A stretch of 11,701 nt of DNA from Verrucomicrobiota bacterium (GTDB taxonomy: Bacteria; Verrucomicrobiota; Verrucomicrobiia; Chthoniobacterales; UBA6821). Below the pieces are notes generated by a model. That model worked only from the letters and a program-made list of their open reading frames with translations. It was not told where the DNA came from and searched no databases. Positions 9,801 to 11,701 of the stretch are shown here, in pieces. The position numbers and the translations under genes are program-made. How positions within the stretch are numbered: position 1 is the stretch's first letter; each line of letters begins with the position of its first letter. The stretch is taken from assembly GCA_016871655.1 (NCBI GenBank), contig VHCR01000027.1, positions 1 to 11,701 of the forward strand, written 5' to 3'.

Positions 9801-10495
9801 CTCGGTACTACGATCCACAAAGTGGAAGATTCATTTCTCCTGATCCGCTTGGGCACTCATCGAGTTTAAGTTTGTATGACTATTGCAATGGTGATCCAGT
9901 TAATGGGCTGGACCCAGATGGAAGGTGTGTGGAAAAAGGAAAGCAAGAATTCGCAGAGGGATATGACAAGTCTTTCTACGCTAACGGCGCAAATGTTAAA
10001 TACGATAACAGCATTCAGCAATTTGGAGGTTTTATAGAAAAGTCGCTCTCAAAAGCACAACCAGTTATTGGGACGGATCCTGGAACTATAGCTGTTGGCC
10101 TTCAGTTCAATGCAGCTGCTGGATTGCAATTCAACGTTTCAGCACAAGGATCGATTAGTAATTGGGCGGATCCGGCAACAAGGAGAATTGGAGCTGTTAT
10201 CTCTATCACTCCTTTAACAGGAGTTAGTACTGCTATAGGAATTTCTGGTGGCGTACTTACAACAAAAAGTAATGTTAATGCTCCTGAGAAACTTAATGGT
10301 TGGACTGGAAATGGAGGAGGAAGTATTACAACAGCACCCTTTGTTAATGGATATGATGAAGGAAATTGGGGGAGTAAACCAATGAATAGTTTATTCAATG
10401 GAATTGGATGGTCTCCATCCTTTGGAATTCCTGTATTACCTGTAGAAGCACACACTAGCGCTACGTGGACAAAAAGCTGGAGTTGGAATTTTTAA
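830..10495 (+). CDS. giant secreted RHS/YD-repeat protein with transglutaminase-like domain and C-terminal effector tip
   Basis: A single uninterrupted frame of 3221 residues. Parts in order: signal peptide (1 to about 21); RCC1-like stretch (about 41-117); Ig-like domain (about 198-294); beta-rich region with no recognised family (about 300-600); transglutaminase-like domain (about 648-800); unassigned region (about 815-1390); Gly/Asn-rich segment (about 1390-1500); DUF6531-type RHS entry (from 1538, DPVSVVTGEF); at least fifteen YD repeats (about 1738-2976); RHS core terminus ending DPDGR at 3028-3032; unique tip (3033-3221). RHS repeats form a hollow cage that holds a toxic C-terminal domain until delivery. 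The Sec signal and the lack of an N-terminal PAAR domain argue against type VI secretion and for a surface or extracellular route. The start at 830 is favoured because Lys-Lys and a hydrophobic stretch follow it at once; no good Shine-Dalgarno sequence is visible. The tight spacing to the next gene fits a toxin-immunity pair. RHS identity is certain; toxin function is inferred. Confidence 0.95.
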   Translation: MLKKLFSFLMMYLMLVFIGYGESNVNCLVIPNNDFNNEKEIVDRIAEKNFTIVLKRDGTVWGWGKNEHGELGIGATSEQIHSQIQTTSGLLDHVININYDGATVVATRDDGSVWKSSDEKKQILFSRDGASSELRVQQGKTTNHDKGDENWDVSWNNKMLQEMENGVMPSATSGKSSSLMMTSAPLNQTASNEPQEPFLLSLTASGPYRDPANIELVAHVTPCDKATRVVFCCNGKIFNNNTMVLTQIQQPPYECNVTQCLGGSLPEGHYRFEAVAYDQDGKSASTALEVNILPSNRYDRGCSIFYSYLSSIIALDFEEGVFLDLRSPYTRQFYSPNGIDPNNNFALRYPQGYPWFLRTAADPNANKEPCYHLRVTETQGDKEQFDVVAVNEVPMLHGMVTGDAPPMVAFGKAGGRKKLFVGQSYRFGINAGGQAANFFPRNFSNDKDIKIEVYDKESFLRGAINVAPILTKTISLPTTNNVDEWNKFNNEGFIKEFHIFEPCGDKTIDFNTQIQYLPELGTWGIDTTYSLILTHRAGNDCFYYKVSVMGVTQSRPPASTVFFMACNQASDPAYNLSYTLDFENPPSWGATFINEPHFQTIPLPSSYQGKSVDELLHQTKPVSDALPNPFIFLLLYHYNLEKLDNSPELKSHPELDQLVEDYGKDPMALANYVLNEIELTDAIGYNVTGNVNDTSINPQGVSRDALGTYLEGQGSPAEQCALLIYLLRKAGYPAAYAFPEHNQMLMFDEQLSKLLQMQIRGATTAIGSPADKIPELIPVNYPWVVAYIDGKWVHLFPWLKDTSITEGKDIWNYFPDGYQNGLQWLTHYLLNDPELRSLSKKDNLGTLFKIYAQNKLAEAGLSFDDVGMKIFNHRHYYATWEEFPRPWQTPLISIKNIAQNLDVNQNAPELTSALQYIFDLIWIGVFSDREGKSTRHPGSSILRDPVEGDPTISTGWLRLADLHNRRLLLRHKQQLEFIYERDYSSPGAFRASENKIKYSNEGFKMILSLEAYDSSSDSRDTATTYSFNDGKNPDPGNLRSRQETSVDLYTTNDEYNDNVLWFQLLHYRHIQVQAIESHQNLKAYPNQFPGVGEVTTIEDCRPLFKGDMAVLNLNYGRVTSKMQQFEAQKYWNYQQYVATHPQDPINPELATGQLLQIMGQSYYYKLTQFRDFLQPLLKVHCTTTIAHGLTKLSSVRNSDGTIMLIKNALGVPDLKLAYPNVDMSFQDVAFVNPCSIHSDSGDVDLRYLDAMQLAVGDGSANEHQIINEFFGQDAAISTVRLLDIAQGWTPETAKASHPGSGIVRLTKENYLYEGAQGYNATAYGQFKNQSLAQWNASFWGTVENIFGDSKYYPDFSAAFITPMPVTAVGQRGQPFTGVGAMVLGMGNYGAYISGNMILTHGGSGGAVNYDIPQNDPPPAWVSGGSLNLTDDGAVYNNVAANVVNDGNVNYYDNSGTFNNFDVANNQVVSGNVQLDPQEQENLNFYQQIVSGGGQKGNPQPVSSSGEEAAALLEDQANRGDTGNTSFYSSIGSYCSNFVYDPVSVVTGEFYINALDLKLNGPMPLEIRRSYSSQNQANNNFGYGWKLSYFPYLMLSSDSDTMPSLIYAAEMDGSVIAYRRQGEESSTTWIPNAADNPNLTNMADGSPGASKNLFNNRITQQKEGDVIIYTLAGVDGSIRTFKTLSFPVVGSDSLNRTRPYLQSWKDSQGNNYTFNFSNDKTTPDYGQLVVISSSNGNSIHFHYDTKGHIIQAFTHDGRILKYEYSAQGDLIKVTLPDASIITYDYEKTPNPSGKGSYSTHLIVKETTPGGRILKNSYDSQRRVLTQAATVGTSPTPTLSATFRYDNNANADKTLTGTTKVTDVNKNITTYTYANSQTTSITYPQNDNGSAPTITQEWCSDGGYPRSLKKRTDRRGLVTEYQYDTAGNLTSRSITGDLTGKGGSDTATTTFSYNNSNFLTSITDPVGRVATYFYNDSQHPYSPTSILTSSGGKTIGSIEIQYTNVGGAYGLVSSITKDKSVTSYGYDAHGFLASQTITTGTEDPSVTTNYRSNQRGEIVSETDSIGRTKKYSYDALGRGTGIEIYDAKNELIDWHFSYYNGNGDIIWEQGAHFNPVDYLYNDYDRAGHLIHQLSWLAQAASDGSSVTSAGAAETSYTYDGQGNLISITDPNGHITSRSYDALGEMTKRSSGNGLAEEAFSYNPGGDIIRYTTPLNGEETFTYTSLGQIKSVTHADGTTASYHYDLDRRLTEETLANGSSWKTNYEDAERRVTRTFCDAKGAVLATESQAYDARGNVVEDKDRNNNIWTMTYDGLNRLKTKQGPTGETTQQSIHYTYPRPDCITTLNEAGESSNNFTDALGRVIQATIFNADGSIAKSISNQYSLDHYNVTTTTGIGNNAIVTTISYDTTGHPILIKWADGSCQLNSYDTCGNKTSFRDEQGKVTSYTYDALNHLASETLPGGGVIKYTYNPLGELLLREMPQNITEQNEYNIAGQKIKSSLLGSDHKETLNYQYQYEQGLLKSINDPRGFITSIEYDAWQHPISRTSSGSSIPEQNQTTTYVYNLDGQVTSVDQHYNDGSTGPSTLVSRDYNAYRELISETISLNGKAIVSWQQTWDQAGRRTGLNWKLKEGKGAQYQFSYNALGLPTSVSNITGVCKYTYGNQGLLFSKTTPTTTETVTRDKRGRVINLNLQNDLGIILGEHLDWNYNNKLKNYNILNNRLGITMESRSYGYDLRDRLIKEPYCLKNSINQMLHDGTTIVNYDFDQEPLVTGSSNLNGIGARTDAYIGTQAVNEVIHQDSFQRLIENSILKNDGSIEEINTQYDEAGNVLNQGSQNFIWDSFGRLVEINKNNSIWKTIYDGLGRRIQTESQSNIVNYYYDPEVEFLELGHSINGNHTWNLYGLDRSGSYGGAQGIGGLEAAYIENTGFIYNTVNNYFGDTVGIVAPTYHNPAPYSGIVGGYGPMPGSDVNHDLKPQWRGHYIDDTGLYYMGARYYDPQSGRFISPDPLGHSSSLSLYDYCNGDPVNGLDPDGRCVEKGKQEFAEGYDKSFYANGANVKYDNSIQQFGGFIEKSLSKAQPVIGTDPGTIAVGLQFNAAAGLQFNVSAQGSISNWADPATRRIGAVISITPLTGVSTAIGISGGVLTTKSNVNAPEKLNGWTGNGGGSITTAPFVNGYDEGNWGSKPMNSLFNGIGWSPSFGIPVLPVEAHTSATWTKSWSWNF
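950..1180 (+). other. RCC1-like repeats at the RHS N-terminus
   Basis: Residues about 50-74 contain FTIVLKRDGTVWGWGKNEHG followed by ELGIG, the hallmark of an RCC1 repeat (a 'sLALkkDGTVWaWG-N--GQLG' pattern). A weaker second unit follows at about 93-117 (VVATRDDGSVWKSS). Only about two blades are visible, whereas RCC1 propellers usually have seven, so this is a fragment or a small adaptor. RCC1-type repeats commonly mediate protein-protein contacts, and a binding role here is inference. Confidence 0.7.
2771..3229 (+). other. transglutaminase-like domain, probably catalytically dead
   Basis: Residues about 648-800 follow the Transglut_core layout. The nucleophile region is GSPAEQCALLIYLLRKAGYP, with Cys720 at the start of a helix and the usual 'lLraaGyPa' continuation. 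The second motif is NYPWVVAYIDGKWVHLFPW at about 780-798. In active members it reads like 'HAWVEVY--G-W---D': the catalytic His aligns with Tyr781 and the catalytic Asp with Phe796. Cys720 is therefore kept while the other two triad residues appear lost. Transglutaminase-like domains recur upstream of RHS regions in large bacterial proteins. Here a structural or binding role seems likelier than crosslinking or proteolysis. His794 nearby could conceivably compensate. Confidence 0.7.
5441..9925 (+). other. RHS cage region: DUF6531-type entry, YD repeats and core terminus
   Basis: The region begins with VYDPVSVVTGEFYINALDL and PLEIRRSYSS (residues from 1538), the usual DUF6531 entry. YD repeats follow from about 1738, for example YQYDTAGNLTS, YSYDALGRGTG, YTYDGQGNLIS, YTYDALNHLAS and QYDEAGNVLN. 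The end is the RHS core signature GLYYMGARYYDPQSGRFISP (2985-3004), then DPLG and LYDYCNGDPVNGLDPDGR (3015-3032). Such repeats build a beta-cocoon, and the core terminus includes the aspartates of a self-cleaving protease in studied TcC/Rhs proteins. Local GC reaches about 59% at 9661-9780, clearly above the surroundings. The final residue is Arg3032 where the common motif is DPxGL. Confidence 0.93.
9926..10495 (+). other. C-terminal tip of the RHS protein, candidate effector domain of unknown fold
   Basis: The 189 residues after DPDGR are not RHS repeats. They start with a polar, charged part (about 3033-3075). A Gly/Ala/Ser-rich stretch of alternating hydrophobic residues follows, including the near-tandem VGLQFNA / AGLQFNV at about 3089-3103 and VISITPLTGVSTAIGISGGV at about 3123-3142. 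The domain ends in an aromatic TWTKSWSWNF. This reads as beta-strand-rich and perhaps membrane-interacting, and it resembles Gly-rich tips that I recall from other bacterial RHS proteins without an assigned activity. No nuclease, deaminase, ADP-ribosyltransferase or peptidase motif is visible. GC falls to about 40% here, as expected for an exchangeable tip. Confidence 0.6.
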
Positions 10496-10498
10496 ATT

Positions 10499-10873
10499 AT
10501 GAATCCATTATTCGTTCATATCGCTCAGTGGATAATGATGATTCCTTTTGTTGGTTTTGTATTTTGTATTATATTTTTCACCTTTTTTTTACCGCTTTAT
10601 GGAGTTGCTTGGTGGCTTAGATTTAATGCGATTTCTAAAGTTGCTCGTCAAGAACATGTTGAATGGAAATATTTTTGTACTCCTGTTGAAGGATATGAGC
10701 GAGCTTTTTTTCCAGATCGCTTAATAAAGCCAGAAGATTCAGTACAAATGATTCAAGTAAAGAAGCGATTTATCAATCTTGTCAAACTAGGTTGGAGGAT
10801 TGTCATTTGCTGGATGCTTACGCTGACCTTTTGCATTTTAGCTGCTGCAGGAATATTGAGTTTATCTCATTAA
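10499..10873 (+). CDS. small two-helix membrane protein, candidate immunity protein
   Basis: The 124-residue protein starts at ATG 10499-10501, three bases after the RHS stop codon, so the two are almost certainly co-transcribed and probably translationally coupled. The nearest Shine-Dalgarno-like GGAG (10479-10482) is too distant to be convincing. A long hydrophobic segment covers about residues 11-40 (WIMMIPFVGFVFCIIFFTFF core, then WWL). A charged loop spans about 41-100, and a second membrane helix lies at about 101-121 (IVICWMLTLTFCILAAAGIL). I recognise no family. Its place directly behind an RHS tip is where immunity genes sit, and immunity proteins against membrane-active toxins are often small inner-membrane proteins. 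Immunity is therefore the best guess, though an accessory export or anchoring protein is possible. Its GC (about 35% at the start) is low, like the RHS tip. Confidence 0.8.
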   Translation: MNPLFVHIAQWIMMIPFVGFVFCIIFFTFFLPLYGVAWWLRFNAISKVARQEHVEWKYFCTPVEGYERAFFPDRLIKPEDSVQMIQVKKRFINLVKLGWRIVICWMLTLTFCILAAAGILSLSH

Positions 10874-10880
10874 CAACAAC

Positions 10881-10905
10881 TTTTTCTTTAGCCGCTAAAG
10901 AAAAA
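10881..10905. repeat. 12-bp inverted repeat with 1-base centre between convergent genes
   Basis: tttttctttagc (10881-10892) and gctaaagaaaaa (10894-10905) are exact reverse complements around a single C. The repeat lies between the stop codon of the small membrane gene (ending 10873) and the stop codon of the convergent regulator (10907). It would fold on both transcripts and may help to stop transcription from both sides. It is not a textbook intrinsic terminator: the T run is in the 5' arm and no T run follows the stem on either strand. Confidence 0.55.
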
Positions 10906-10906
10906 C

Positions 10907-11380
10907 TTATCCACTACTCTTAGCCCTCTGAGCGATGAGCATATCTTCAACGGTAGAAAGAATCCGTTGCTGATGAAAACGAGGCAGCTGGCTTACTCGC
11001 TCAAACATGAGGCGAGCTTTGCCAGCAGGACCTGAAGAGCGGACCTTATTTTTCCTTCCAAGAAAATAATCAGCAGAAACTCCAAGCACTTCGGTAAGCA
11101 AAGTAAGCTGATCAGCGCGAAGGCCAACAGCCTCCCGTTCCCAATAAGTCACGACACGTTGAGTCGTGCCCAACTTATCAGCAAGCTGCTGTTGAGTCAG
11201 TCCTGCCTGAATTCTGGCTTGAGCAATACGTGAAAAGGGGTCGGTTCCTGATATTGCGTATTTTGGTGTCAGTTCATGATATTTTTTGTTAGTCGATTGA
11301 TTTTTGAATGGGCTTAGAAGGCTGATTTTTCTGCGTGTTGGAGTGATTGATTTGATAAAAAGAGGGAACTTTTTTTGCAA
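10907..11380 (-). CDS. XRE-family helix-turn-helix transcriptional regulator
   Basis: The HTH_3/XRE domain lies at about residues 49-108: RIAQARIQAGLTQQQLADKL then GTTQRVVTYWERE, with the recognition helix around TTQRVVTYWE. LTLLTEVLGVSADYFLGR follows, which is typical of Cro/CI-type repressors. The tail to residue 157 contains a helical stretch (FERVSQLPRFHQQRILSTVE). It probably binds a short operator as a dimer. The furthest upstream start is TTG at 11380-11378, and no in-frame ATG precedes the domain. An in-frame TAG lies five codons upstream of that TTG. Residue 37 is CTG (11272-11270) in ELTPKYAISGTD, where an ATG would give a more usual length of about 121 residues, so the true start is uncertain. 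It is convergent with the RHS/membrane gene pair, so it is not their co-transcribed regulator. Confidence 0.85.
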   Translation of the reverse strand: MQKKFPLFIKSITPTRRKISLLSPFKNQSTNKKYHELTPKYAISGTDPFSRIAQARIQAGLTQQQLADKLGTTQRVVTYWEREAVGLRADQLTLLTEVLGVSADYFLGRKNKVRSSGPAGKARLMFERVSQLPRFHQQRILSTVEDMLIAQRAKSSG

Positions 11381-11446
11381 TGATCCTATTACAATCTAAT
11401 CAGCAAAGCATTTCTCAACGAAATGAGTATCATTGTTCCCCTCAAA

Positions 11447-11466
11447 CAAAGAAAAATTTTTCTTTG
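11447..11466. repeat. perfect 20-bp palindrome upstream of the XRE regulator
   Basis: caaagaaaaatttttctttg equals its own reverse complement over 20 bases. It sits 67 bp upstream of the assigned XRE start and 94 bp upstream of the Rpn-type gene, in the 11381-11559 divergent gap. It is well placed to be an operator for the XRE repressor or a regulatory site shared by both genes. Its half-site core AAAGAAAAA also forms the arms of the inverted repeat at 10881-10905 on the other side of the regulator. Confidence 0.5.
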
Positions 11467-11559
11467 AGCTTCACACACAGTTTGCTGAGCTACAGCAGAT
11501 AAATTATTGGACTACCTACGAAAAAGAGAATAAAGTTTCTATCTCATCAATCCCTCATT

Positions 11560-11701
11560 ATGCCTCGCTATCTCGATCCTAAAAGCGATTTGGTTTTTAA
11601 AAAAATCTTTGGTCAACATCCCAAGTTGCTCAAAGATTTTCTTAACGCCGTTTTGCCATTGCCAGAAAATTGCGTGATCGAAAGCTTGACTTACTTAACG
11701 A
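11560..11701 (+). CDS. Rpn/PDDEXK_2-family nuclease (putative transposase), N-terminal 47 residues (partial)
   Basis: The frame opens at ATG 11560-11562 and remains open to the window end. The start MPRYLDPKSDLVFKKIFGQH, followed by PKLLKDFLNAVLPLP and the beginning of an 'IESLTYLT' strand, is the standard N-terminus of Rpn-type recombination-promoting nucleases (PD-(D/E)XK family, often labelled putative transposase), usually about 250-320 residues. Family members cut DNA and promote RecA-independent recombination in studied cases. The catalytic D/E-x-K residues lie beyond the window, so activity cannot be judged. No Shine-Dalgarno sequence is visible. The gene is divergent from the XRE regulator. 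Such genes are often multicopy in amoeba-associated and host-associated bacteria. Confidence 0.85.
   Translation, partial: MPRYLDPKSDLVFKKIFGQHPKLLKDFLNAVLPLPENCVIESLTYLT

Noticed and set aside
1125..9869. Many open frames of 60-117 codons on both strands inside the RHS gene
   Set aside because: They overlap a long, clearly coding frame, show no recognisable domains and have repetitive or biased sequences expected of shadow frames.
10881..10905. Canonical rho-independent terminator
   Set aside because: The hairpin is real, but the T tract lies in the 5' arm and no T run follows the stem on either strand, so it is listed only as an inverted repeat.
11484..11494. tRNA-like A-box (TGTAGCTCAGC) on the minus strand
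   Set aside because: No acceptor stem pairing, anticodon arm or T-loop GTTCGA-type sequence follows; it is a chance match.

Overview
The DNA is AT-rich (about 40% GC by eye) and dense in accessory genes. An AAA-type ATPase, a broken ParA, a very large secreted RHS protein, an XRE regulator and an Rpn-type nuclease together are typical of host-associated Gram-negative bacteria with plastic genomes. Amoeba-associated Chlamydiae (Parachlamydia/Simkania-like) are my first guess, and Legionella-like or other PVC bacteria are alternatives. This placement rests on gene content and remembered family resemblance only; no rRNA or other marker gene is present.

Layout. On the minus strand, 1-228 holds the first 76 codons of a P-loop ATPase that runs off the window. 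A ParA-like gene follows at 361-672, cut to about half its usual length and carrying a degenerate Walker A motif. The 132 bases between these two (229-360) hold no gene or recognisable signal. An AT-rich divergent intergenic region (673-829) carries a perfect 18-bp palindrome and two TATAAT boxes. From 830 to 10495 one uninterrupted plus-strand gene encodes a 3221-residue protein. Its parts in order are a signal peptide, a short RCC1-like stretch, an Ig-like domain, a long unassigned beta-rich part, a transglutaminase-like domain that lacks two of three catalytic residues, another unassigned part, a DUF6531/RHS cage region with many YD repeats, the RHS core terminus, and a 189-residue Gly-rich tip. 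Three bases later comes a 124-residue membrane protein (10499-10873). A hairpin at 10881-10905 separates it from a convergent XRE-type regulator (10907-11380, no ATG start). A second perfect palindrome (11447-11466) lies upstream of that regulator, and an Rpn/PDDEXK_2-family gene begins at 11560 and leaves the window.

How the genes may work together. The giant RHS gene and the small membrane gene look like an exported polymorphic toxin with its immunity protein: the C-terminal tip would be the effector, and the membrane protein just after the stop codon would protect the producer. A membrane-located immunity protein suggests an effector that acts on a membrane, which is inference. The tip resembles no toxin fold I can name with confidence, so this pair is the best candidate for something undescribed. 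The flanking genes (ParA remnant, ATPase, XRE regulator, Rpn nuclease) are accessory and have no clear functional link to the pair.
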